Part shown: one piece after another, positions 26,133 to 35,277 of the stretch
Position numbering within the stretch: position 1 is the stretch's first letter
Layout: each line of letters opens with the position of its first letter
NCBI GenBank assembly: GCA_964633715.1
Contig: CAZWHQ010000021.1
Span: forward strand, 6,452-70,451
DNA length: 64,000 nucleotides
Source of the DNA: JAUWVG01 sp964633715
GTDB lineage: Bacteria > Acidobacteriota > Aminicenantia > Aminicenantales > Aminicenantaceae
Reading direction: 5' to 3'
Notes under the pieces: generated by a model
Told to the model about the DNA's origin: nothing
Seen by the model: only the letters and a program-made list of their open reading frames with translations
Databases searched by the model: none
Made by a program: the position numbers and the translations under genes

Positions 26133-27986
26133 TTGGTGTTGCGGAAGTCGATTTATATCCCCATCGTTTTCTGTGCTGGATTGTTGGTCGCAGGGATAGC
26201 ACTCTCAGGAAAGCCTCAGATTAGGAATCGAACTTTACGTCAGCCCTTATCCGCGGAAGAACGACACCGTTCGGTCCCAGATAGAATTCTCGTTAAATTT
26301 AAAAAACTGGAAAATATCCACACGTTGGAGTCAATGAAAACCTCCATTGAATCCTTATCCGGAATTCAGGAAATCCAAAAGTTCACTCTCATTGATGTCT
26401 CCGTCTACCGCACGTATTGGGATAAGGAGCAAACGCTTATCGAGCTCAATGCGAATCCCTATGTGGACTATGCTGAACCCGACTATTACAGGTATGCGAA
26501 AACAACTTTTCCCAATGACTCCAGGTTTTCAGACCTATGGGGTTTGCATAACACGGGTTTGTCCAATGGTACCCTTGATGCCGATATCGACGCCCCCGAA
26601 GCATGGGATTTGACCACAGGCCGGGAAGATGTTGTTGTCGCGGTGATGGATTCGGGTGTCGACTATAATCACAGGGACCTCAAGGACAACATGTGGAAAA
26701 ATCCCGGGGAAATCCCTGGGAATGGGATCGATGATGACGCAAATGGATACGTCGACGACTACCACGGCATTGACGCTACCAATAACAGCGGGGATCCCAT
26801 GGATGATGACGGTCACGGCACTCATGTTTCAGGGACCATCGCCGCTGTTGGAAATAACGGGATCGGAGTGACTGGAGTCTGCTGGAACTGCAAAATCATG
26901 GCGCTGAGGTTTTTGTCAAGCGATGGAGGATCGATCTCGGATGAGATCGAATGTATCCAATATGCGGTTAATCAGGGTGTTAAAATCATCAGCGGCAGTT
27001 TCGGGGAATATGATTTTTCACAGTCAGAAAAAAATGCCATCGATGCGGCCGGAGATTCAGGAGTTCTCTTCATGTTTGCAGTTGGAAATGATGGAGAAAA
27101 CAACGAGACCAAACCCCACTATCCCTCTTCCAACGATTCTGAAAATATCATTGCTGTGGGTGTGTCCGACCGAAATGATCAGCTGGTTTCCTGGTCGGAT
27201 TATGGGATCACAACAGTGGATATCGCTGCGCCTGGGGATGAGATTCTGAGCACGGTGCTGAGAAACGGTTATCAGGTGGAAAGCGGGTCGTCTATGGCTG
27301 CACCTCATGTTGCGGGCCTGGCAGCTCTGCTTAAATCCTACAATCCGAATCTCACTTGGCTGGACATTAAAAACCGCATCCTCGACAATGGAGACAAGAT
27401 CCCTACAGCCGATGGCAAAATTTTAACCGGGAGCCGCATCAATGCCTACAAAGCCCTCATGGGGGAGAGTGGGATTGTTCTTTCCCTTCAAACAGGAATG
27501 GGAGGAACGACCTCTCCTTCACCCGGCATATACGAGTACGAAGAGAATGAAAGCGTCACCATTTTGGCCATCCCAAATCCTGATTTTGAATTTTCCCATT
27601 GGACAGGTAACATATCCCCCGGTCAGGCGGCAGACAATCCTCTGATTCTTCAGATGGATTCCAGCAGGACCGCTAAGGCAAACTATCAATCGCTTATCTA
27701 TGCCCCGCTTCAATTTAAAGGGCAAAGGGTAGAGAACCGTTCCCTGTCTCAGAGGGAATCTATTATTGTTTTGAACTGGCAGCCTCATCCCGATAATTCC
27801 AATATAGAGTCCTACCGTATATATGAGATATCCGGTCCGGGTTGGTTCAAATTGGCTGAGGTGGATGCTTCAGTTTTTGCGTACCTGCATAGGCATGTCG
27901 AAATGAACCGGACCTACTATTATGCCCTTGTTCCTGTGAATGAAAAGGGCAGTGGGGGGTCTCCTGCTTATGCGACTGTAAATTAG
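26133..27986 (+). CDS. exported S8-family subtilisin-like serine protease with C-terminal repeat domain
   Basis: 617 residues. A signal peptide (IPIVFCAGLLVAGIA) precedes a propeptide with the RILVKFK motif. The peptidase domain has the Asp in VAVMDSGVDYNH, the His in DGHGTHVSGT and the Ser in SGSSMAAPHVAG. After the catalytic domain come a beta-repeat of the divergent InlB/Bacterial-2 type (FEFSHWTGN near residue 490) and a fibronectin-III-like C-terminus, probable surface or substrate attachment modules. The start is TTG 26133, with AGGA 7 bases upstream; GTG 26136 is the alternative. Acts outside the cytoplasm on proteins. Confidence 0.93.
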   Translation: MVLRKSIYIPIVFCAGLLVAGIALSGKPQIRNRTLRQPLSAEERHRSVPDRILVKFKKLENIHTLESMKTSIESLSGIQEIQKFTLIDVSVYRTYWDKEQTLIELNANPYVDYAEPDYYRYAKTTFPNDSRFSDLWGLHNTGLSNGTLDADIDAPEAWDLTTGREDVVVAVMDSGVDYNHRDLKDNMWKNPGEIPGNGIDDDANGYVDDYHGIDATNNSGDPMDDDGHGTHVSGTIAAVGNNGIGVTGVCWNCKIMALRFLSSDGGSISDEIECIQYAVNQGVKIISGSFGEYDFSQSEKNAIDAAGDSGVLFMFAVGNDGENNETKPHYPSSNDSENIIAVGVSDRNDQLVSWSDYGITTVDIAAPGDEILSTVLRNGYQVESGSSMAAPHVAGLAALLKSYNPNLTWLDIKNRILDNGDKIPTADGKILTGSRINAYKALMGESGIVLSLQTGMGGTTSPSPGIYEYEENESVTILAIPNPDFEFSHWTGNISPGQAADNPLILQMDSSRTAKANYQSLIYAPLQFKGQRVENRSLSQRESIIVLNWQPHPDNSNIESYRIYEISGPGWFKLAEVDASVFAYLHRHVEMNRTYYYALVPVNEKGSGGSPAYATVN

Positions 27987-28003
27987 AAGAAACAGATCTA
28001 GAT

Positions 28004-30157
28004 TTAAAAACCCAGTTCTTCAATAATATGTGAGGCACCTGAAAATTTGTCCGCGATGAACAGCACGAAGCGGATATCCACACTGATTGTCCTCTGCAGT
28101 TCTGGCACAATGAAGTAATCGCTGATGACACTCTCATACGTCATGTCGAAAATGATACCGGTCTGTTCACCCTCGGCATTGATAGTGGGAGAGCCTGAGT
28201 TTCCTCCAGTGACACTGGTTGTGTTCAGAAAACATGCTGGAATGTCCCGAAGATTTTGATCTTCATATTTTCCGAAATCTCTACGGTTGTAGAGTTCTTT
28301 GAGTTTTTCCGGCACAAAAAAGGGAAACTCACCTGTCTCTTTTTCAAGGACTCCGGATAGGGTTGTTTGAGGCAAATAATATACGGCATCCCTGGGCTGG
28401 TAACCTTTTATAAATCCGTACGTGAATCGGATGGTGGAGTTGGCGTCAGGAGCGAGATGTCCTTCGTTCTTCTTCAACAGGGCTTCAAGATAGGTTTTCT
28501 TTAATATCTGGTGCTCCTGCCCGAGTGCTTTACTGTCTTCTCTGAGGATTTTCATTTCTTTTTCCAGTTCAGAGGCCAGTTGGATCATAGGATCATTGAG
28601 AGCTCTAAGCTGATTGGGATTCAAATCGATCAGCTCTAGTCTTCTGTTCACATCGGCCAGCGCGGTGCCTGCGTACAGCGAATCCACATAGGCATCGATA
28701 TCCCCCTCAGATTTTTTAGCAAAAACATCTTTTAAAGCCTCGGGAATCTGATCTTGTGGAACATCGAGAAATTTTTTTAATCGAAATTTGAAGAAGGTCT
28801 TGTCCGTGTCTAGGTCATACCCTCTTTCCGCGAGCTGAATGCGCTGTTTGATGTAGGGAAAGTCGCGTTCCTGGTAGGACGCCTCTCTTTCCATATCCGG
28901 TTTCTGTCTTTCTTCAGACGTCCTGTAGATGCTGTATCCCTGGGAGAGCAGTGTTGATCCAAAATAGGAACTTATCAGTTGGTTGAGCAAGTCTGTTTTT
29001 TGGATGTGATGGCTGTATTTGTTCATAAATGTCTCGATGTCACGGAGGGATAAGCTGTACTTTTTCTGATTTTCTTCATCCTTGCCAGCCCAAACCAGGA
29101 AATCTTTTTCAAACTGCTTCTTTTTTTCTAAAAGTGAAATCTTTTCTATGCCTTCGATTTTCCCCTGGTAATTCTTTAAAGAATTATTCAGGCTTTTAAT
29201 TTTACTGGCATACTTGATCTGAATGTCGCGGCTGTTTTCCCCGGCATTTTCCAGGTAAGAAATGATTTCAGCATAACGTGTCACCCTGTTTTTCATATCG
29301 GTGATATCGGCATCCAATTCGGACAGAGTATAGTTCCTGTACGTTCTGCCCGGGTATCCCATGACAAAGGAAAAATCTCCTTCCTTGAACCCTTCTAAAG
29401 ATATCTTTAGTATGGATTTGGGTTTATAGGGGATATTGTCTTTATGGAAATCCACACCTTCATTCTCTTTTGACACATAGGCTCTTATGAAGGAAAAATC
29501 ACATGTGTGACGGGGCCACATCCAGTTGTCGATATCACCTCCAAAATTTCCCAAGTCTGAAGGTGGAGCGTAGACAAGACGGATGTCTTTGATTCTTTTA
29601 AATTTGAAGAGATAGTACTTGTTTCCGCTGTACATGGATGCCAGGGTGGCGCGGATGTCCTTTCCCTCTTCTTCAGCCTCGGCAACGAGCTGTTTTCTGA
29701 TTTTGTCCAAAGTTTTATATCTCTGAAGGAATGACAATCCTGGTTTCAGCTGAGCTGTGACTAGGTCCGTTACATCATTGTATCCCAGGAGGACATCGGC
29801 TATGTAGCCACTTGCTGGAATTTCCTCTCCCTTGGTCCAGGCAATAAAACCGTTCTTAATATAATCGTTTTCTTCTGAAGAGGCACGCTGGAGTGCGCCA
29901 AAAGCCACATGATGATTGGTCAAAATCAACCCCTGGGAGGTCACGAATTCACCTGTCCCGCCGCCAAGGGAGACAATCGCGCTCATTAGACCGGTCCCAT
30001 CTTTTTTATAGAGATCTTCAGGATCCATCTTGAGACCGAGGGCTTTCAGATTGAGGTCTTTCATCTGGTGGGGCATCCACATGCCGTCTTCGCCCAAAGA
30101 ATAAAAACTCACCCCAAAAAAAATCAATAAAATGATTAAAATATTCTTAGATTTCAT
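28004..30157 (-). CDS. exported S46-family dipeptidyl peptidase (DPP7/DPP11 type)
   Basis: 717 residues, the usual length for S46. A signal peptide (ILIILLIFFGVSFYSLGE) targets it to the periplasm. The catalytic triad is visible: His in GLILTNHHVAFGAL, Asp in the CDFSFIRAYV region, and Ser in TGGNSGSPTINAEGE near the C-terminus. S46 enzymes release dipeptides from the N-terminus of oligopeptides and are typical of peptide-fermenting bacteria. A GGAG sequence precedes the ATG. Its upstream region contains the structured element at 30250-30373. Confidence 0.95.
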   Translation of the reverse strand: MKSKNILIILLIFFGVSFYSLGEDGMWMPHQMKDLNLKALGLKMDPEDLYKKDGTGLMSAIVSLGGGTGEFVTSQGLILTNHHVAFGALQRASSEENDYIKNGFIAWTKGEEIPASGYIADVLLGYNDVTDLVTAQLKPGLSFLQRYKTLDKIRKQLVAEAEEEGKDIRATLASMYSGNKYYLFKFKRIKDIRLVYAPPSDLGNFGGDIDNWMWPRHTCDFSFIRAYVSKENEGVDFHKDNIPYKPKSILKISLEGFKEGDFSFVMGYPGRTYRNYTLSELDADITDMKNRVTRYAEIISYLENAGENSRDIQIKYASKIKSLNNSLKNYQGKIEGIEKISLLEKKKQFEKDFLVWAGKDEENQKKYSLSLRDIETFMNKYSHHIQKTDLLNQLISSYFGSTLLSQGYSIYRTSEERQKPDMEREASYQERDFPYIKQRIQLAERGYDLDTDKTFFKFRLKKFLDVPQDQIPEALKDVFAKKSEGDIDAYVDSLYAGTALADVNRRLELIDLNPNQLRALNDPMIQLASELEKEMKILREDSKALGQEHQILKKTYLEALLKKNEGHLAPDANSTIRFTYGFIKGYQPRDAVYYLPQTTLSGVLEKETGEFPFFVPEKLKELYNRRDFGKYEDQNLRDIPACFLNTTSVTGGNSGSPTINAEGEQTGIIFDMTYESVISDYFIVPELQRTISVDIRFVLFIADKFSGASHIIEELGF

Positions 30158-30249
30158 GACTTCTTTTCTCCTTTTAAGATGAAATCATATTAACATGAAT
30201 TTCCGGCTTAATTCCATGTCTTAACCACTATTGCATTCAGTACGAAAAC

Positions 30250-30373
30250 TAAGATCTGGGAAGATGATTAAGAAAACCGTATGGAGGACGAGTGGGCTAG
30301 AAAGTCGGGTCTTCGCCCGTGGGGAAAGATACGCCGTGGCGGGTACCGCCCCATAGGAAATTAAGAGAACTTA
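30250..30373 (+). repeat. structured intergenic element, family 1 (copy 1)
   Basis: Non-coding element sharing two blocks with the element at 40683-40884. Block 1 (30256-30297) matches 37 of 42 bases, including CTGGGAAGATGAT, and TGGAGGACGAG. Block 2 (30320-30338) shares TGGGGAAA and ACGC-CGTG. Between the blocks is an unrelated hairpin (CGGG/CCCG near 30305-30318). Block 2 is followed by a 5-pair hairpin (30338-30342 with 30346-30350). The ends pair imperfectly (30250-30257 with 30366-30373, 7 of 8 pairs). It could be a structured RNA or a mobile palindrome. No Rfam family is recognised. Confidence 0.6.
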
Positions 30374-31102
30374 ATCTAAAAACCGGAGGCTCTTAGGAAC
30401 TCTTTCCATGTGAAAGACAACTATAGAACGGAAGATTTTGCGGACGGAATTGAGAAGCTCCGGTGAAAATGGTACAGAAGAATCTTTAGGGGGGGGGTTT
30501 TTTTTTATCCAGTTCAAGAACATATTAAAATCTTCTGGAACTTCTATTTTTTTTTCTGGAACACAGCGGTCGCACAGGATGCCGTCTTTTTTGTGTGAAA
30601 GCCAGTGTTTCTCGTCCGATACCTCCCGGCACTTTTTACAGCGTTTGAAATCAGGAAGAATGCCGCTGATTTTTAAGAACCAGGCTTCGAAGTAAAGAGA
30701 TGTAAAACCTAAATCCGCCCCGTTTTGGAGCGATATAAGTGTAGACTGGAGAAGCCGGAAGAGGACGTCGTCTTTAGATCTTGCCGGAAAGAAGGCATCG
30801 ATGAGCTCGGCAAAGTAGGAGAGAGTGTAGGCGGTTTTCAAATCTTTTTGTAGGTCAAAAAAAGATTCGATAAGATCGCTGTTGTTGATGGTGACAAGTT
30901 CTTTGCCCTCTTTTTCATAGTAGAACATCCTCACATGTGAGAGGGGTTCGAGACAACTTCCGAAGCGGTTGCCGAATTTTCGCGCCCCTTTGGCCACGCC
31001 CTTAAAAAGCCCTTTATCTCTCGAGAAAAGGATGACAATTTTATCCTGTTCTCCGATGTTATAAGTTCGAAGAATAAATCCCTCGGATTGTTCTAAGGAC
31101 AT
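30371..31102 (-). CDS. recO: DNA repair protein RecO
   Basis: 243 residues. RecO loads RecA at gaps with RecF and RecR. The N-terminal OB fold starts MSLEQSEGFILRTYNIGEQDKIVILFS (first residues), with the typical GLFKGVAKGARK motif. The C-terminal half carries a four-cysteine zinc site (CKKCREV and LCDRCV). It begins 9 bases after mgtE on the same strand and appears to end the long ftsE-recO run. A short hairpin (ATTAAG/CTTAAT) overlaps its stop codon and may serve as a weak terminator. Confidence 0.92.
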   Translation of the reverse strand: MSLEQSEGFILRTYNIGEQDKIVILFSRDKGLFKGVAKGARKFGNRFGSCLEPLSHVRMFYYEKEGKELVTINNSDLIESFFDLQKDLKTAYTLSYFAELIDAFFPARSKDDVLFRLLQSTLISLQNGADLGFTSLYFEAWFLKISGILPDFKRCKKCREVSDEKHWLSHKKDGILCDRCVPEKKIEVPEDFNMFLNWIKKNPPPKDSSVPFSPELLNSVRKIFRSIVVFHMERVPKSLRFLD

Positions 31103-31111
31103 GGGAGTTGG

Positions 31112-32470
31112 TTAAAGATAACTGAGGAACAGAGTTCCGAGCCCTAAATATGTCAAAACACCGATACTGTCCGTGCACATGGTTAGCAGATTGACTGATC
31201 CTAAAGCAGGATCAAGTTTGATAAGTTTCAGGATGAGAGGGATAAGAGTCCCCATAAACGCTGCAATAAAAAGATTGATGATAATAGCCAGGCCTATAAT
31301 TATCCCGTGAAAATAGCTGTTAAAAATAAGGAACGATAGAATTCCTGTGATAGAACCGATAGCCAATCCGTTTATTAAACCTACGATGATTTCTTTAGTT
31401 AATGCCTTGCGGGCTGAAAGCCAATCTGTTTGACCGATGGCAATCTCCCTGACAATAATAGCGATTGTCTGGTTTCCGGCAATTCCTCCCAGCGCCATCA
31501 CCAAGGGAATAAACACGGCCAACTGGACAACCTTCTCGATGGTTCCGGTAAAGCTGTTCACGATTACAGGAGCAATGGATGCTGTTATGAGGCTGAACAA
31601 AAGGAAGGGGAGCCGCTTCTTTACAGATGACAAAGGACTGTCCTGAATCCGGTCGGTGCTGTCCAGAGAAACCATCTTGTACATATCCTCGGTGGCTTCT
31701 TTGTCGATAACATCGATGATATCATCGACTGTCACCACTCCAACGAGAGTATTTTCAGCATCGACAACGGGGATGGCGACAAGATTATAATCTGCGACAT
31801 TCCTCGCAACAATTTCCTGGTCGGTGTCGGTGGAAACACTGATGACATCGGTGTTCATGAAGTTTTTTAAAGGACTATCAGGACGAGAAAACAGGACCTG
31901 TCGTATTGAAACAACTCCGACAAGATGATCTTGGTCATCGACAACATACAAGTAAAATGCGGATTCAACATCCACGCCAAGCTGCATGGCCGTTATAGCG
32001 TCGGAGACTTTTGTGTTTTCATTTAATGAATAGAAATTGGGGGACATGATCCGGCCCGCCGTCTCTTCTTCATATTCAAGCAGTTCGAGAAGATCCTCTG
32101 AGGGCTTATCCTCCATAGCCTCCAAAACAGCCTCTTTAAGGTCTTCGGGAAGTAACGGCATGATAGCCGCAACATCGTCAGGAGCAGACATTTGGAAGAG
32201 CTCGGTGATTTGATCGACAGGACATTCCTTGATAATTTGAGCTGCATCCTCAGGATCAATCTCCATGATAACTTCGACAGCGGTCTCTTTATTGTTTTCA
32301 TAGAGGGTGTTAAACAGGACCATCCTTTCCCTGAATGTGAGATGTTCAGTTAAAGAAGCGATATCTGCCGCATGGAATTTTTTAACAAGGTTCCAAAGAC
32401 GATAAAGGGAGCCGATGTTTATGAATTTTCGTGCTGAACTTACTGCAATTCGAAGCGATTTGAGCTGCAT
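31112..32470 (-). CDS. mgtE: magnesium transporter MgtE
   Basis: 452 residues, complete MgtE plan: an N-terminal helical magnesium-sensing domain (residues about 30-135, with repeated PEDAAQII-like units), two CBS domains (about 140-265, ending VVTVDDIIDVID), a connecting helix and five membrane helices at the C-terminus. The pore helix region contains PLVMALGGIAGNQ. It moves Mg2+ across the inner membrane and is gated by intracellular Mg2+. Only 96 bases separate it from the upstream symporter gene, and no M-box-like leader is visible there. Confidence 0.95.
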   Translation of the reverse strand: MQLKSLRIAVSSARKFINIGSLYRLWNLVKKFHAADIASLTEHLTFRERMVLFNTLYENNKETAVEVIMEIDPEDAAQIIKECPVDQITELFQMSAPDDVAAIMPLLPEDLKEAVLEAMEDKPSEDLLELLEYEEETAGRIMSPNFYSLNENTKVSDAITAMQLGVDVESAFYLYVVDDQDHLVGVVSIRQVLFSRPDSPLKNFMNTDVISVSTDTDQEIVARNVADYNLVAIPVVDAENTLVGVVTVDDIIDVIDKEATEDMYKMVSLDSTDRIQDSPLSSVKKRLPFLLFSLITASIAPVIVNSFTGTIEKVVQLAVFIPLVMALGGIAGNQTIAIIVREIAIGQTDWLSARKALTKEIIVGLINGLAIGSITGILSFLIFNSYFHGIIIGLAIIINLFIAAFMGTLIPLILKLIKLDPALGSVNLLTMCTDSIGVLTYLGLGTLFLSYL

Positions 32471-32566
32471 TTTACCCTCGCTAGACCATCAAAGATATCA
32501 CAAAACAGTGAGGACTGTAAATTGAAAAAACTCTCTGAGAATCTAGGCTTGAGGGGATAGACCGGG

Positions 32567-33919
32567 CTACTTTTTTCTGTTGTAGTAGTATTTGTTTGTC
32601 TCTGAGACTATGACTGCACTCAGCCCTATGAGACCAATCAGATTGGGGAAGGCCATAAGCCCATTCATGATATCCGCTAGCCTCCACACGATTTCCAGCT
32701 TCAGCACGGCCCCCACGGCCACGAAAAAAACAAAAATAATACGGTAAGGCTTTACTGCTTTTTCCGTGAAAAGATATTCGATGGATTTTTCTCCATAATA
32801 GCTCCATCCCAGAATTGTGGAGTAGGCGAAGAATACAAGGCCCAGGGAAACGATGAGCTCTCCAATTCCACCAGGAAGAGATTTGTTAAAAGCCAGGGTT
32901 GTCAATTCAGCCCCGGTAGGCCCCGAAGTCCAAAGACCGCTGGACAAAAGCACCAATCCTGTCATTGTGCAGACGATAATCGTATCGATGAAAGTCTGGG
33001 TCATTGAAACCAAAGCCTGTTTAACGGGGTCCGGAGTCCTGGCTGCCGCAGCGGCGATGGGCGCTGATCCCAGCCCCGATTCATTGGAAAAGACTCCTTT
33101 TGAAACGCCTTCCCGTATTGTCTGCATGACCATTGCTCCGAGAAATCCACCCACAGCAGCCGATGGAGTGAAAGCGGACTTGAAGATGACCGCAAAGATT
33201 TTTGGGAGAGCGGAAGCATTGAGAAGGAGAATAACCAAAGCCCCGGTGAAGTAGATCAAAATCATGAAGGGAACCAGAACCTCAGTGACTTTTCCTATAC
33301 TTTTAATTCCACCGAGAATGACCATGGCTGTAAATACAGCCAAGACGATTCCAGTGGCCCAATGAGGAATGCCTAATGAAGCATTTAATGACTCAGCCAC
33401 AGAATTGGATTGGACTATATTTCCGATACCAAAGGCCGCGATAGCGGCAAATACAGCAAATAGAGTTCCCAACCATTTCCATCCCAAACCTTTTGAGATG
33501 TAATACATCGGTCCGCCGCTCATCATTCCCGCCTCATCTTTTTCTCTATATTTGATAGCGAGGACGGCTTCAGCGTATTTTGTAGCCATTCCAAAGATTC
33601 CTGTTATCCACATCCAAAACAGTGCCCCCGGTCCGCCCGCAACGATTGCTGTCGCGACACCGGCGATGTTTCCTGTCCCGACTGTTGCCGCAAGTGCTGT
33701 CATAAGGGCTTGAAAGTGGGAGATGTCCCCGGGTTCTTTGTCATCTCTTTTTCTTTCGAAAAAGGCAAGTTTGAGGGAATAAAACAGGCCTCTTACCTGC
33801 AATCCTCGTAATCGCAGGGTCAGATAAATTCCTGTGCCAACCAGAAGAATAATAAGAGGAGGCCCCCAAATGAAGTCCCTAATGCTGGTTAAAATGGATA
33901 AAATTTGATTGTCCATCAT
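32567..33919 (-). CDS. sodium:alanine symporter (AGCS family)
   Basis: 450 residues with about eleven hydrophobic segments. The family signature is seen in ALAATVGTGNIAGVATA and in GVFSNESGLGSAPIA. AGCS carriers take up alanine, glycine or related amino acids with Na+. Its start codon overlaps the stop of the NtrX-like regulator by 4 bases, so it is translated with the two-component system, which makes amino-acid or nitrogen control of the carrier a reasonable inference. Confidence 0.95.
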   Translation of the reverse strand: MMDNQILSILTSIRDFIWGPPLIILLVGTGIYLTLRLRGLQVRGLFYSLKLAFFERKRDDKEPGDISHFQALMTALAATVGTGNIAGVATAIVAGGPGALFWMWITGIFGMATKYAEAVLAIKYREKDEAGMMSGGPMYYISKGLGWKWLGTLFAVFAAIAAFGIGNIVQSNSVAESLNASLGIPHWATGIVLAVFTAMVILGGIKSIGKVTEVLVPFMILIYFTGALVILLLNASALPKIFAVIFKSAFTPSAAVGGFLGAMVMQTIREGVSKGVFSNESGLGSAPIAAAAARTPDPVKQALVSMTQTFIDTIIVCTMTGLVLLSSGLWTSGPTGAELTTLAFNKSLPGGIGELIVSLGLVFFAYSTILGWSYYGEKSIEYLFTEKAVKPYRIIFVFFVAVGAVLKLEIVWRLADIMNGLMAFPNLIGLIGLSAVIVSETNKYYYNRKK

Positions 33920-35277
33920 CCTAAAAATGAGATGCCCAATTTTTTAATTTTTTCATGAAGTTGTTCCTTCTCTATCTTAAGGGATGATGCGGTTTGATTG
34001 ACATCCCATTTGTGTTGGATGAGGGCTTTTTTTATGAACTCTCTTTCAAAATGCTCTTCGGCATCCTGGAATGATTGATGTTCTTTTATACCGTTTGCGA
34101 GTTGGATTTCTCGGAGTTCGACAAGAAGGGGAAGGTGAGAGGCTTTGATCTGGTCGTCCTGGATCATGATGACAAATCTTTCAATCACGTTGATCAGTTC
34201 GCTGACGTTTCCAGGCCAGGAATAATTTGTGAAAGTTTCCATGGCCTTTGGTGTCATTGTTTTTGGTTTTTTAGCGTATTCGATGGCAAAATACTCTAAA
34301 AAGTGGTTGATCAAAAGAGGAATATCTTCTTGTCTTTGCCGCAAAGGAGGGATTGTTAGGGGGATGACATTGAGTTTGAAGAACAGGTCCTCTCGGAATT
34401 TTCCTTTGGCGATAAGGCTTTTTAGATCTTTGTTTGTAGCCGATATCACTCTCACGTCAGTGGAAATAGAATCATTGGATCCCAGGGGATCAAATTTATT
34501 GTCCTTAATCGACTTGAGCAGTTTGTCCTGAATTTTCAGACTCAAATCTCCGATTTCGTCGAAGAAAAGCGTTCCGCCATCAGCAAGGAATAATTTCCCT
34601 TTTTTTTCAATTTCTCCGTTAGGAAAAGTTCCTTTGACATAGCCGAACAGATCATTTTCAAGAAGATTTTCAGGAATGGCGGCGGAATTTATACGGATAA
34701 AGCGTTTGTGTTTCCTCGTGCTTTGTTGATGGATAAGCCGGGCGGTGAGTTCCTTTCCTGTTCCGTTTTCTCCATAAATAAGGATCCGTCCATTTGACGG
34801 AGCCGAAACCGTAATCTCCCTTCTCAACTTCTGTATAGCTGAACTCTTTCCGACGAGATGGTACTTTGCCCGCACCCTTTCTTTTAACTCGATGTTTTCT
34901 TCTTCGAGTTGGCGTTGTTTGAGAGCGTTTTTTACCGTGAGAATGACTTTTTCTAGAGAAAGGGGTTTTTCCAGGAAATCAAAGGCTCCAAGTTTAGTAG
35001 CCTTAACAGCTGCTTCGACCGAACCGTGCCCTGTGATCATAATCACCTGAGTATTTTCTTCGATTTTTTTTATCTTCTCTAAAACTTCAATCCCCTTCAG
35101 CTTTGGGAGCCATATGTCGAGCAGGACAAGATCGAAATTTTCTCCCCGCAGTGTTTCGAGGCCTTTTTCTCCCGTGTCAGCTGTTTTGACTGTAAAATTC
35201 TCATCTTCAAGGATTCCCTTAAGGGATGATCGGATGCCGGCTTCGTCATCGACGACGAGTATTTTGTCTTTAATCAT
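33916..35277 (-). CDS. NtrX-like response regulator with AAA+ domain lacking GAFTGA
   Basis: 453 residues: receiver domain (phospho-acceptor Asp54 in LLDIWLP, Lys in FLEKPL), AAA+ domain (Walker A GENGTGKE, Walker B TLFFDEIGD) and a Fis-type helix-turn-helix (about 410-453). The loop that contacts sigma-54, normally GAFTGA, reads GTFPNGE (residues 216-222), so it may not activate sigma-54 promoters and could act as a plain DNA-binding regulator. It overlaps the kinase gene by 4 bases and the symporter gene by 4 bases. Named by its NtrY-like partner. Confidence 0.9.
   Translation of the reverse strand: MIKDKILVVDDEAGIRSSLKGILEDENFTVKTADTGEKGLETLRGENFDLVLLDIWLPKLKGIEVLEKIKKIEENTQVIMITGHGSVEAAVKATKLGAFDFLEKPLSLEKVILTVKNALKQRQLEEENIELKERVRAKYHLVGKSSAIQKLRREITVSAPSNGRILIYGENGTGKELTARLIHQQSTRKHKRFIRINSAAIPENLLENDLFGYVKGTFPNGEIEKKGKLFLADGGTLFFDEIGDLSLKIQDKLLKSIKDNKFDPLGSNDSISTDVRVISATNKDLKSLIAKGKFREDLFFKLNVIPLTIPPLRQRQEDIPLLINHFLEYFAIEYAKKPKTMTPKAMETFTNYSWPGNVSELINVIERFVIMIQDDQIKASHLPLLVELREIQLANGIKEHQSFQDAEEHFEREFIKKALIQHKWDVNQTASSLKIEKEQLHEKIKKLGISFLG

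Noticed and set aside
30256..30297. Family 1 block 1 read as protein (both copies can be read as GKM.. then VWRTSG)
   Set aside because: The five differences fall on first and third codon positions alike, the frames diverge after the block, and there is no start or ribosome-binding site. Hairpins and pairing ends explain it better than a gene remnant.
30250..30373. Group II intron or known riboswitch fragment
   Set aside because: Short resemblance (CCGTATG) only; no domain V, no reverse transcriptase, and none of the cores of common riboswitches that I know.
32471..32566. M-box magnesium riboswitch before mgtE
   Set aside because: Only 96 bases are available and no M-box core or large fold is visible.
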